NCBI GenBank assembly: GCA_946535435.1
Contig: CAMNDM010000021.1
Location: 1-57,562 of the forward strand
Length of the DNA stretch: 57,562 bases
Reading direction: 5' to 3'
From: Physcocola sp002396385
GTDB taxonomy: Bacteria; Bacteroidota; Bacteroidia; Bacteroidales; Paludibacteraceae
In this document: positions 1 to 7,878 of the stretch, in pieces
How positions within the stretch are numbered: position 1 is the stretch's first letter
Layout of the letters: each line of letters opens with the position of its first letter
The notes under the pieces: generated by a model
What the model was told of the DNA's origin: nothing
Seen by the model: the letters and a program-made list of their open reading frames with translations, nothing else
Databases searched by the model: none
Translations under genes and position numbers: made by a program

Positions 1-397
1 CAGCCGAGAGACCGAACGACAACTGGCGTTGCAAGTCACGGTCTTTCATAAAGAAACCGCTGTTTTGTGTTAGAGGGATGTGGTAGGCCAAAGAAACCTG
101 TCCGCCTTGGCGGAGCGAATTACCATTACGGTCGAAATAACCGTATGCGCCAATACCCAGATTCTTCAAGATACGGGTACGGAAACTCAAATCAACTGTT
201 AACGGAGCGTCTTCAACTCCTACCCACTTCCTGTTAAATGATCCTAAGAGGTGTGAACAACGGCTGGCTCCTGCCACTGCAGGGTTCACCAGGTAGTAGT
301 TCCAATAATACTGGTCGTATACGATTTCGTCTTGTGCTACAGCTCCAAATAATGGCAAAGACAAGAGAAATGCTGCTATTTTGTGTCTAAACTTCAT
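1..397 (-). CDS. PorP/SprF family type IX secretion membrane protein (partial, C-terminus outside window)
   Basis: The first 132 codons are visible on the minus strand, starting at the ATG at 397. The product begins MKFRHKIAAFLLSLPLFGA, a signal peptide with cleavage near AVAQ-D. It is followed by DQYYWNYYLVNPAVAG and a KWVGVEDAPLTVD stretch, which is the N-terminal pattern of the PorP/SprF family (proteins that begin by noting a 'NPA..G' segment and a 'RxQWxGxxDAP' segment). Family members are outer-membrane beta barrels linked to type IX secretion and gliding. It resembles its upstream neighbour at 508-1437, so the two are tandem paralogues. In many Bacteroidota a porP gene is followed by porK, porL, porM and porN. 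Whether that is so here lies beyond the left edge. A -7 promoter-like element sits 60 bases upstream. Confidence 0.85.
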   Translation of the reverse strand, partial: MKFRHKIAAFLLSLPLFGAVAQDEIVYDQYYWNYYLVNPAVAGASRCSHLLGSFNRKWVGVEDAPLTVDLSFRTRILKNLGIGAYGYFDRNGNSLRQGGQVSLAYHIPLTQNSGFFMKDRDLQRQLSFGLSA

Positions 398-457
398 TTG
401 TGTATCAGATTATAGTCTCTTCAAGATGCTATGTTTGTTCTTTGTTGTCTCAATACG

Positions 458-465
458 CAAATTTA
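458..465 (-). promoter_or_regulatory. -7 element TAAATTTG upstream of the partial porP/sprF gene
   Basis: On the minus strand the octamer TAAATTTG matches the Bacteroidota -7 consensus TAnnTTTG and lies in the 110-base gap between the two PorP/SprF genes. No convincing TTTG at -33 is seen, so this is a candidate separate promoter for the second gene. Confidence 0.4.
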
Positions 466-507
466 CATTAAATGATGAAATAATAAGCGTTTTTAGCGGA
501 AAAATCA

Positions 508-1437
508 TCATTCCATAAATCGAACATATTTTTCTTTCTTCGCTTTCGGTATCCTCCATGAAAGCAAAATGTCGTGGGAGTTGTTCGAAAGTTTGCCAAC
601 TTCACCTAGGCCTAACTCAAATGAGTAACCGAAACGGAACTGCGACCACTCGATGCCGACTTGGAATGTCAAATCGTTTGACGACCACTCTGCGTTTACG
701 TCCGGACGATAAGTTACTCCTCCCCAAAGCATACTCTTGTAGAATAACATTGCGTTTAACTCAACTTTGTCCACTTTGTTTCGGTGCATATATACGATTG
801 CTGGCGCGATGTCGAAACTTGATGATATTGGAAACAAACCACGTACATAGCTGTACATATGACGGCCTGGTTTTCCTGTAGTGACGTCTTCTTCGTTGTT
901 CGTCAGGTGCGATACCGAACCACCGAACATCAGTTTTGGAGTCGCCAATTCGAAACCGAGGTCGAAGTCAGGGTACAAGTGCGTGTCTATCTCGTTCGGA
1001 AACGTGTAGCGGCCATATTCTTCAATGTCTTGAAGCCTGTGACCTTCCGGATTCCAATAGTGATAATAGATGCCGGCTGACAAACCCATCGAAAGCAGCA
1101 TACTTTCGTTGAGGTTCACATGGTAGGCATAGGCTGCCTTACAGTTGTAGGTGCGGTTGCTGATGCCTATGTCGTCGTAAAGCATCGACAAACCGATACC
1201 TGAACGTATACCTTCAAAATAGTCGCTGACATTTAATACACCCGATTTTGGCGCATCTTCCACATTTGTCCACTGCCAGCGGCCCAACAGGAACAAGTCT
1301 ATATCGTCACTGTTGCCGGTTGCTGCTGGGTTGATGTTCAAGCGAGAGAAGAATTGCTGTGACAACATCATGTCTCGCTGCGCATTAGCTGTGAATGCCA
1401 TGGCCAGCAAGCTTATGGCTGTGAGTATCTTTTTCAT
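508..1437 (-). CDS. PorP/SprF family type IX secretion system membrane protein
   Basis: 309 residues. It starts with a signal peptide (MKKILTAISLLAMAFTANAQ) and continues with QQFFSRLNINPAATGNS and a GRWQWTNVEDAPKSG segment, both characteristic of PorP/SprF proteins. The rest is alternating aromatic/polar beta-strand sequence ending in a short basic tail, as expected for an outer-membrane barrel. It lies 13 bases downstream of the OmpA/PD40 gene in the same direction, so the two are probably co-transcribed. PorP/SprF proteins paired with an OmpA-like peptidoglycan-binding partner are common in Bacteroidota, both in the core secretion machine and as accessory paralogues attached to particular surface proteins. 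The sequence alone does not tell which applies. Confidence 0.88.
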   Translation of the reverse strand: MKKILTAISLLAMAFTANAQRDMMLSQQFFSRLNINPAATGNSDDIDLFLLGRWQWTNVEDAPKSGVLNVSDYFEGIRSGIGLSMLYDDIGISNRTYNCKAAYAYHVNLNESMLLSMGLSAGIYYHYWNPEGHRLQDIEEYGRYTFPNEIDTHLYPDFDLGFELATPKLMFGGSVSHLTNNEEDVTTGKPGRHMYSYVRGLFPISSSFDIAPAIVYMHRNKVDKVELNAMLFYKSMLWGGVTYRPDVNAEWSSNDLTFQVGIEWSQFRFGYSFELGLGEVGKLSNNSHDILLSWRIPKAKKEKYVRFME

Positions 1438-1450
1438 ATATTGTGTAAAA

Positions 1451-2821
1451 TTAGTCGTTTATGATTCTAATTTCAGCACGACGGTTCTGTTCGTGCTCTG
1501 CTTCGTCTTGTGCGTTCTCAATTACTAGCTCATGGAAACCTCTACCCTTTGCTGTAATTTTGTTGGCTGGTATTCCGCGGTTTATCAGCAGCTCCCTGAT
1601 GTATTCGGCACGTTTCTGAGACAATTTCATGTTGTAGGAGTCACTACCACGGGTATCGGTGTGACCACTTACCTCAAATTCTGCGCCAGGGAATTCGTTC
1701 ATCGCTGCTACAAGCTCGTCCAACTGAACTTCGTATTCAGGCTTGGTTCCGGTCGCATTGAAATCGAAGAAGAACAACACCCAGTGGAAACCCTTAGGCT
1801 CTTCCAGTGTGATGTCTGGGTTCAACTCGGGCTCGGCTGTCGCGGTGAATGGTGCCGGACGATAGATGTCGTCGCTACCCACACCTCCTGAACGGTTCGA
1901 CATTAATAATACCAACTTGCTGTTACCTATCAGGTTGTAGTCGTTTGCATTGCTGTTGAATACGGAACTCAAGTGCTCTGGCTCGCCCCATATCTCTTTT
2001 TCAACTTCTTTCGAGGTCTGTTTTACGGTGTCTACCTCAAGCACCATTCGAGTGGTAAGTTTTGAGAAATAGATGTCCAAACCTCCCATTCCGCCCGGAC
2101 GGTTCGAGGCGAAGTACAGGACGGTGTCGCCCGAACACCATGGATAGTCCTCACGTGAACTGCTGTTCATCTTGATGACTGTATCGCTGGCATTCTCCGG
2201 CATCTTCCAGTCGAAACCGAGCGCGTTGTCGTTGGCACGGTCAATGTACCATATATCGCGTCCGCCTTGTGTCTGCTTTGGAAAGTCGGCCGAAAAGTAT
2301 ATTCTCTTGCCGTTTTTAGCTATGGTCGGATTGAAGAACCCGGAAATGGTGTTATAGCGGAAGGTCCAGCCTGCCATTCTTGTGCTGGAGCCTTTGATAG
2401 GTTTGCGAATTTTATTCAAACCTTGTATTTCGAGCTTCTTCGCAAGCCCGAATTCCGCACCCTCCCTTTTCATCTCATAGAGGTCTGAATTCCCGATTTC
2501 ATCGGTATGGGCGAAGATAACGCTGTTGCGTCGTTGGTTATAGGCGAATGTTCCTTCTATTCCTTTGCCGCAAAGTTCTTTGCATATTTCGGCGTTTTCA
2601 AGGTCAAATGCGTCCCCAATGGTGGCTACATATGCTGTGTCGTTTCTGAAGAACACGACTTTCCCGTCACGATACATTGACATTGGCAGTTCCTTCGATG
2701 GAGTGTTTACTTTTGATGGCGAAAACTCGTAGCCCTCAATAAACTCTTCATGAATTGCCGACGCACTGGCAAACACGGTTAAAAAGCCCAGTGTCCATGC
2801 AATCCTTTTGTTCTTTATCAT
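1451..2821 (-). CDS. PD40/OmpA-family protein, PorE-like
   Basis: 456 residues. An N-terminal signal peptide (IAWTLGFLTVFASASA) is followed by a region with WD40-like/PD40 propeller motifs, for example NPTIAKNGKRIYFSADFP, RDIWYID, YFASNRPGGMGGLDIYFS and LMSNRSGGVGSDDIY. The C-terminal ~110 residues form an OmpA-C domain with FFDFNATGTKPEY, VSGHTDTRGSDSYNMKLSQKRA and a final QNRRAEIRI; the Asp and Arg that bind diaminopimelate are present. Known PorE-type proteins of the type IX apparatus combine TPR, propeller and OmpA domains; here the TPR part is absent or very short. It is the first gene of the minus-strand run leading to two PorP/SprF genes, suggesting it tethers that outer-membrane assembly to peptidoglycan. 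The exact equivalence to PorE is inference. Confidence 0.85.
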   Translation of the reverse strand: MIKNKRIAWTLGFLTVFASASAIHEEFIEGYEFSPSKVNTPSKELPMSMYRDGKVVFFRNDTAYVATIGDAFDLENAEICKELCGKGIEGTFAYNQRRNSVIFAHTDEIGNSDLYEMKREGAEFGLAKKLEIQGLNKIRKPIKGSSTRMAGWTFRYNTISGFFNPTIAKNGKRIYFSADFPKQTQGGRDIWYIDRANDNALGFDWKMPENASDTVIKMNSSSREDYPWCSGDTVLYFASNRPGGMGGLDIYFSKLTTRMVLEVDTVKQTSKEVEKEIWGEPEHLSSVFNSNANDYNLIGNSKLVLLMSNRSGGVGSDDIYRPAPFTATAEPELNPDITLEEPKGFHWVLFFFDFNATGTKPEYEVQLDELVAAMNEFPGAEFEVSGHTDTRGSDSYNMKLSQKRAEYIRELLINRGIPANKITAKGRGFHELVIENAQDEAEHEQNRRAEIRIIND

Positions 2822-3100
2822 AATGCTAAAACGTTTTATTCAATTTTTTTATGCGTTCGCGTACATTATATAATTGTAGTCTGAGCATCTGTTAATCAAA
2901 TATCCGGTTTCTTCTACCGTTACAAACCGACAGATTGTGACCATTGACAAGACTGTTTTCACACCCTCTGGCTGTGTTGAAACCATTTTCGAGTGGTTAA
3001 GCTCAATGCACTACTTTTTTTGAATATGCAAATTAAACATTTTTTCCTATATTATAGAAACTTTTCAACAATTTTTATTTTGTTGGCCATTTTTTTTGAA

Positions 3101-4126
3101 TTATGTCCGTTTTACTTTCCCTGTCCGTGTTTCTTGAAAGTGCTGGACGAAGATGATTTTCCTTGGTTGCTCATATTTGCCCACGCTCTCTGATATGTGT
3201 GCTCTGAGTTTTTCTAATTCTTGGATTCCGATTTCATCTCCTTCTATTTTTAATACCAACTGGCTCCCTAACCGCTCGTCTTCTTCTCCTGTGAGGTAGA
3301 AACGCCTGTCTATCAGATGCGCTATCTTCTTTTCTATGGCCTCGGGAAATAGTTTGACGCCTCCTGAGTTGACCACATTGTCCCACCGGCCCTTCCATAC
3401 AAACTCTCTGTCGCTCTTCAACTCTACTACGTCGTTTGTTATTAATGGTTCTGCCTGTATGTGCGGGGCTTTTATGACCAGGCAGCCCCTGTTGTCGGTT
3501 GTGAATGTTATGCCTTTCAGGGCTTGGTAGTTTAAGTCTCCGCTTCCGTCTATTCCTGCTACGGCTACGTGCGACAGTGTTTCTGTCATCCCGTAGGTGG
3601 TGTAGGCCGATTGGCAGCCTGCCTCAACCAACTCTTTTTGTAACTGTTTGCTTAACGGACTGCCTCCTATAATGATGGTCCCTATTTCCGACAACCTTTT
3701 TTTGCTTTCTGCATTTTGATGGAGGAGTTTCTCTACCTGCATTGGCACTAAGGCGGCAAAGTCGATCCGGTCTTCCCATTCGGGCAACGAACTGGTGTCG
3801 GTGACAACCAGCCTTAAATTGCCTTCTAGGGCTCTCACTATCACCATCTTCCCGGCAATATAGTCGGTCGACAGGCATAATAGTATGGTTTTGCCTTCGC
3901 TGAGACCGAAATGCTGGTTGGTGAGTCGTGCCGATGCTGACATCGCTTTCTTGTCTAGCTCGATTTCTTTGGGCAGGCCTGTTGAGCCTGAAGTGTGACC
4001 GGTAACATAGCTCTTGTCGTCGGTCCATGCTCGCATAAAACTTTCTATTGGAGTGCCTGCCCAGGTGCGGGGGTCTGATAGTGGATGGGTCTGACCTTTA
4101 TAGGTAAATGTCGCGCTTGTTTCCAT
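3101..4126 (-). CDS. menE: O-succinylbenzoate--CoA ligase (adenylate-forming), MenE-like
   Basis: 341 residues, shorter than typical adenylate-forming enzymes (about 450-500) but in the range of the compact MenE forms of Bacteroidota. The order of core motifs is clear: P-loop YVTGHTSGSTGLPKEIELDK near residue 40, YTTYGMTET near 195, the hinge motif GRWDNVVNSGGVKLFPEAIE near 270, and a C-terminal TRTGKVKRT carrying the catalytic lysine. MenE activates o-succinylbenzoate with ATP and CoA in menaquinone synthesis. No other men genes lie in the window. A tRNA terminator hairpin separates the gene from the upstream tRNA-Leu. The assignment to MenE rather than another small AMP-ligase rests on length, motif order and the phylum. 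Confidence 0.82.
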   Translation of the reverse strand: METSATFTYKGQTHPLSDPRTWAGTPIESFMRAWTDDKSYVTGHTSGSTGLPKEIELDKKAMSASARLTNQHFGLSEGKTILLCLSTDYIAGKMVIVRALEGNLRLVVTDTSSLPEWEDRIDFAALVPMQVEKLLHQNAESKKRLSEIGTIIIGGSPLSKQLQKELVEAGCQSAYTTYGMTETLSHVAVAGIDGSGDLNYQALKGITFTTDNRGCLVIKAPHIQAEPLITNDVVELKSDREFVWKGRWDNVVNSGGVKLFPEAIEKKIAHLIDRRFYLTGEEDERLGSQLVLKIEGDEIGIQELEKLRAHISESVGKYEQPRKIIFVQHFQETRTGKVKRT

Positions 4127-4138
4127 TGCTATAAATTA

Positions 4139-4170
4139 AAAGGCCGTTACCTTCAATGGTAACAGCCTTT
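4139..4170 (-). terminator. Hairpin terminator downstream of tRNA-Leu
   Basis: AAAGGC-c-GTTACC / GGTAAC-a-GCCTTT form a 12-pair stem with one mismatch around a six-base loop. On the minus strand it begins two bases after the tRNA 3' end and is followed by a T-rich tract, so it fits an intrinsic terminator for the tRNA transcript. Confidence 0.8.
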
Positions 4171-4172
4171 AG

Positions 4173-4254
4173 TGCGGATGACGGGACTCGAACCCACAAG
4201 CCTCACGGCACTAGATCCTAAGTCTAGCGCGTCTACCAATTTCGCCACATCCGC
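4173..4254 (-). tRNA. tRNA-Leu (anticodon UAG)
   Basis: On the minus strand an 82-base cloverleaf can be folded. The acceptor stem is GCGGATG/CATCCGC with discriminator A. The D arm contains TTGGTAGACGC, the anticodon stem-loop is CTAGA-CTTAGGA-TCTAG with anticodon TAG, the variable arm is long (class II) as expected for leucine, and the T arm holds GGTTCGAGTCC. CCA is not encoded. It decodes CUA and, by wobble, other CUN codons. Confidence 0.95.
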
Positions 4255-4278
4255 AGGTGCTTAAAATCATTGGTTGCG

Positions 4279-4309
4279 CAAAATTAGCATTTTTTTTCTA
4301 ATCTGCAAA
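4279..4309 (-). promoter_or_regulatory. Promoter for tRNA-Leu (TTTG-19-TAATTTTG)
   Basis: On the minus strand TTTG (4309-4306) and TAATTTTG (4286-4279) are separated by 19 bases, the Bacteroidota -33/-7 arrangement. The tRNA begins 24 bases further downstream. Confidence 0.7.
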
Positions 4310-4381
4310 GACGTTGCCTTAAAACGCCGCTTTTTCTTTTCTGATTTGCATGCGGCCTCAATCTGTAACTTGAATTTGGCG

Positions 4382-4413
4382 TTTCGTGTTTTCCTTTTTT
4401 TTGATTACCTTTA
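4382..4413 (+). promoter_or_regulatory. Possible weak promoter for the topoisomerase gene
   Basis: TACCTTTA at 4406-4413 matches seven of eight positions of TAnnTTTG, with a TTTC at 4382-4385 in the -33 position. It lies 34 bases upstream of the ATG at 4448 and supports that start over longer in-frame extensions. The match is imperfect. Confidence 0.35.
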
Positions 4414-4447
4414 CGAAAAATGTTTAATAAGGTATATCAGACGAAGT

Positions 4448-7129
4448 ATGCTCCCGATTGATGACGACGAAAAATACGAGAATGAGAAGGAAAATGAGGA
4501 AAACGACGGCTTTGATGCTGGCGATCCTGATGCTCCGGTCACACATTCCGACTATAAGACCCCTGACTTGAATGCCGATGGTGTGAAGTACCAACTGTCG
4601 GGCATGTTCAAACAGTGGTTTCTCGACTATGCCTCTTACGTTATTCTCGACCGTGCGGTGCCACACATTGAAGACGGTTTGAAACCTGTGCAAAGGCGCG
4701 TCCTGCACGCTATGCGCACTATGGAAGACGGACGTATGAACAAGGTCGCTAACGTGGTGGGCGCTACTATGCAGTATCACCCTCATGGCGATTCCTCTAT
4801 TACGGGCGCTTTGGTCTTGTTGGGGCAGAAAAACCTGATGGTTGACACTCAAGGTAACTGGGGTAACATTTATACTGGTGACGATGCCGCTGCAGGACGA
4901 TACATCGAGTGCCGTTTGTCGAAATTCGCTCTCGATATCGCCTTTAATAAGAAAATCACGGAATGGAAAAAGTCGTACGACGGACGAAACGACGAACCCG
5001 TTACTCTGCCGGTCAAGTTCCCGCTTTTGCTGGCTCAGGGTGCCGAGGGTATTGCGGTGACTTTGTCTTCCATTATCCTGCCACACAACTTTAACGAACT
5101 GCTTGAGGCCTCTATCGCCTATTTGAAAGGTGAGGATTTCCAACTCTTTCCCGATTTCCCGACTGCTGGTATGATCGATGTCGGACGCTATAACGATGGC
5201 GCCCGGGGTGGACGCGTCCTTATACGTTCGCATATTGAAAAGATTGATAATAAAACCCTCGAAGTGAAGGATATCCCTTATGGTGAAACAACCAAGTCGG
5301 TTATTGCTTCAATCATCAGCGCTCAGGAAAAGGGTAAAATTAATATACGTAAGGTTGACGATGACACCTCCGACAAAGTGTCAATCGTTATTCAACTTGC
5401 TCCGAATACTTCTTCCGATAAGACAATCGATGCGCTGTATGCGTTCACCAAGTGCCAAAAATCGGTTTCGCCTGTTTGTTGTGTCATCCAAGACAAAAAA
5501 CCGCGTTTCTGCACGGTGAAAGATCTGCTTCGAGAGTCTACTGAGCATACGAAGGACCTCATCAGGCAGGAACTAGAAATACAGCTGGGCGAAACCAGGG
5601 AAGCCTTTTTCAACTGCTCGTTGGAAAAAATCTTTATTGAGGAACGTATTTATAAGGATAAGGAATACGAAAACGCAAAAGACCTTGAGTCTGCGTTGAA
5701 ACACATCGATAAACGTCTCGATCCTTTCAAACCTACATTCTTGAGGGAGGTGACCCGTGAAGACTTGCTCCGTTTGGAGGAAATCAAAATGGCGAGAATC
5801 CATAAATTCAATGCTTTTGAGAGTGAGGAGAAACTAGCCGCTTTGCAAGACAAGATGGCTGAAATTGAGCACAATCTCAATAACATCGTTTCCTACACCA
5901 TCGCATGGTTCCAATACTTGCAGACGAAGTACGGTAAGGGGCGCGAGCGTCTTACGGAAATTAGGAACTTCGATACCATTAATGCCACTAAAGTGGTGGA
6001 AGCAAACGAAAAACTGTATGTGAACAAAGAAGAGGGTTTTATTGGATATGACCTGAAAAAAGACGGTGAGTTCGTTTGTAATTGTTCTGATATGGACGAT
6101 GTTATCGTCTTCTTTAAAAATGGTAAGTATAAGGTGGTGAAGGTTGCCGACAAACTTTATGTGGGCAAAGACATCCTCTACCTTAATGTCTATAAAAAGA
6201 AGGATACCCGGACGGTTTATAACGTGGTGTACCATGATGGCCGTGGCGGACCTTATTATATGAAGCGTTTTGCTGTTCCTTCTGTCACTCGTGATAAGGA
6301 ATACGACTTGACGCGTGGCACGGCCAACTCTAGGGTTGTGTACTTTACGGCCAACCCGAATGCCGAGGCTGAGGTTATCAGGGTTGTGCTCCGCCCTAGG
6401 CCTCGCTTGAAAGTTACTTCTTTCGAACGTGACTTCGGAGACTTGCTGGTGAAGGGGCGCCAGTCTATGGGTAACCTGTTGACTAAGAATGAACTGCACA
6501 GCATCGTGCTGAAACGCAAGGGGGGGTCGACAATGGGCGGACGTCAGGTCTGGTTCGATTTCGATGTGCTTCGCTTGAATTACGACGGTCGTGGTACCCT
6601 GCTGGGTGAATTCCATTCCGAAGATCTCGTTCTTGTGGTTTCTAAAAACGGTGAATACTATACGACCAATTTCGACGAGAACAACCACTTCAATGAAAAT
6701 TTGCTGCGTATTGAGAAATACAATCCGAAGAAGATTTGGACGGCTGTCTTGTTCGATGCCAACGAAGGCTTTACGTATATAAAACGTTTCGTTATTGAAC
6801 CTTCTGCCAAACCGGTCAACTTCATTGGTGAGAATCCGAAGTCGGAACTTCGTTTGCTGACCGATACGTATTATCCGCGTCTCGAAGTCAAACTAGGAGG
6901 TGCCGATGCGGGGAAACAGCCTTTTGAAGTCGATGCCGAATCGTTTATTTCTGTTAAGGGGGTAAAGGCTAAGGGAAAAAGGTTGCACCAAAGCGAGGTC
7001 GCTGATGTCGTAGAACTTGAACCTTTTCGTCAACCAGAAGAGGATGGTGATGATGAAAATGATGCTGGTGAGGAGGACTCTTCTGAAAATGATGGTGAGA
7101 CGATTGATAGAGAACCAACTTTATTCTAA
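4448..7129 (+). CDS. DNA gyrase/topoisomerase IV subunit A (ParC-like)
   Basis: 893 residues from the ATG at 4448; upstream in-frame codons to 4274 look non-coding and precede a promoter-like element. After an acidic N-terminal 30 residues the type IIA A-subunit core begins: DYASYVILDRAVPHIEDGLK, PVQRRVLHAM and QYHPHGDSSITGALV. The cleavage tyrosine is Y152 in AAAGRYIECRLSKF. A coiled-coil tower (roughly residues 370-500) and a C-terminal propeller-like region follow, then an acidic tail rich in D and E. A-subunits cut and rejoin DNA during supercoil relaxation and decatenation, working with a B (ATPase) subunit, which is not in the window. The sequence fits the second, ParC-like A-subunit that Bacteroidota carry beside canonical GyrA. 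I leave the symbol blank because gyrA versus parC cannot be fixed without alignment. The TonB-domain gene follows 12 bases later. Confidence 0.88.
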   Translation: MLPIDDDEKYENEKENEENDGFDAGDPDAPVTHSDYKTPDLNADGVKYQLSGMFKQWFLDYASYVILDRAVPHIEDGLKPVQRRVLHAMRTMEDGRMNKVANVVGATMQYHPHGDSSITGALVLLGQKNLMVDTQGNWGNIYTGDDAAAGRYIECRLSKFALDIAFNKKITEWKKSYDGRNDEPVTLPVKFPLLLAQGAEGIAVTLSSIILPHNFNELLEASIAYLKGEDFQLFPDFPTAGMIDVGRYNDGARGGRVLIRSHIEKIDNKTLEVKDIPYGETTKSVIASIISAQEKGKINIRKVDDDTSDKVSIVIQLAPNTSSDKTIDALYAFTKCQKSVSPVCCVIQDKKPRFCTVKDLLRESTEHTKDLIRQELEIQLGETREAFFNCSLEKIFIEERIYKDKEYENAKDLESALKHIDKRLDPFKPTFLREVTREDLLRLEEIKMARIHKFNAFESEEKLAALQDKMAEIEHNLNNIVSYTIAWFQYLQTKYGKGRERLTEIRNFDTINATKVVEANEKLYVNKEEGFIGYDLKKDGEFVCNCSDMDDVIVFFKNGKYKVVKVADKLYVGKDILYLNVYKKKDTRTVYNVVYHDGRGGPYYMKRFAVPSVTRDKEYDLTRGTANSRVVYFTANPNAEAEVIRVVLRPRPRLKVTSFERDFGDLLVKGRQSMGNLLTKNELHSIVLKRKGGSTMGGRQVWFDFDVLRLNYDGRGTLLGEFHSEDLVLVVSKNGEYYTTNFDENNHFNENLLRIEKYNPKKIWTAVLFDANEGFTYIKRFVIEPSAKPVNFIGENPKSELRLLTDTYYPRLEVKLGGADAGKQPFEVDAESFISVKGVKAKGKRLHQSEVADVVELEPFRQPEEDGDDENDAGEEDSSENDGETIDREPTLF

Positions 7130-7141
7130 ATATGATATTAT

Positions 7142-7771
7142 ATGAATAGAATTGTTAAATATCTGGCTGCTATTTCCCTGCTCTTATTGCATTGCACAAG
7201 TGTGTGGGCTGTCGGGCATAACGAGTTTGCCAACTTATATCCTGATTGCGAGGACAACGAGCCGTCGAAAATATACGAGCCAAACGAATGGCCTAGAGAC
7301 CTTCGTACTCCGCTGTTCCCTAACGGTGGCGATATCGAATTCCTCCGCTATATTTACGACCAGTTGGGTAAAGATTATCCCGATGTCGTCGATTCCACTG
7401 TGGCCGCAACTGATGACCAGCCCGAAAAGGTCTACCGTGCGAAAGGTGTCGTAATGGTGCATATCACCGTCGACCGCTGCGGTAAGGCTGTGAACCCTGT
7501 TGTTATGGAGTCGGTAAACGAGGCGTACGATAAGGCGGCTTTGAAATTGATGGAGAATCTGCCTCTCTTTAAACCTGGTGCCTTAAATGGCGTCCGTGTG
7601 AAGGTTGGCATGTTGGTCCCTGTCAAATTCTCGCGTAGCCATTTGCCTACAAAGTATGAATGGGATTCGGGTGGCGATGGTTGGAGCGGTGGCGATGACA
7701 GTTCTGACAGTGGTAGCGACGATTCTGGTAGCAGCGACGATTGGGGAAGCGGATGGGGTGACCCGTGGTAA
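7142..7771 (+). CDS. Secreted TonB-C-terminal-domain protein with Gly/Ser/Asp-rich tail
   Basis: 209 residues. The N-terminus (MNRIVKYLAAISLLLLHCTSVWA) is a cleavable signal peptide; a lipobox reading is possible at LLHC but the position is early. Residues about 60-165 fit a TonB C-terminal domain: FPNGGDIEFLRYIYDQLG, then KGVVMVHITVDRCGKAVNPV and FKPGALNGVRVKVGMLVPVKF. Classical TonB has an inner-membrane anchor and a proline-rich spacer, both missing here, so this is one of the anchorless TonB-domain proteins widespread in Bacteroidota whose role is not established. The last ~35 residues are almost only G, S, D and W, a flexible acidic tail. It is transcribed with the topoisomerase gene (12-base gap) and is followed by a terminator. 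Confidence 0.75.
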   Translation: MNRIVKYLAAISLLLLHCTSVWAVGHNEFANLYPDCEDNEPSKIYEPNEWPRDLRTPLFPNGGDIEFLRYIYDQLGKDYPDVVDSTVAATDDQPEKVYRAKGVVMVHITVDRCGKAVNPVVMESVNEAYDKAALKLMENLPLFKPGALNGVRVKVGMLVPVKFSRSHLPTKYEWDSGGDGWSGGDDSSDSGSDDSGSSDDWGSGWGDPW

Positions 7772-7811
7772 ACTGGCTTCTTCCCCCGCTAAATACCAGA
7801 CTATTGATATC

Positions 7812-7846
7812 CGGGTGTTAGACTAGTTTCTGATGTCTGACACCCG
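7812..7846 (+). terminator. Intrinsic terminator after the TonB-domain gene
   Basis: CGGGTGTTAGAC and GTCTGACACCCG pair over 12 positions (one G-U) around an 11-base loop, followed by ATTATTTAT. It ends the topoisomerase/TonB-domain transcript before radA. Confidence 0.8.
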
Positions 7847-7878
7847 ATTATTTATGCGTAAAACTCACCTTTATATAT

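Noticed and set aside
5834..6688. 284-codon open frame on the minus strand
   Set aside because: Antisense to the topoisomerase gene, with no recognisable motif.
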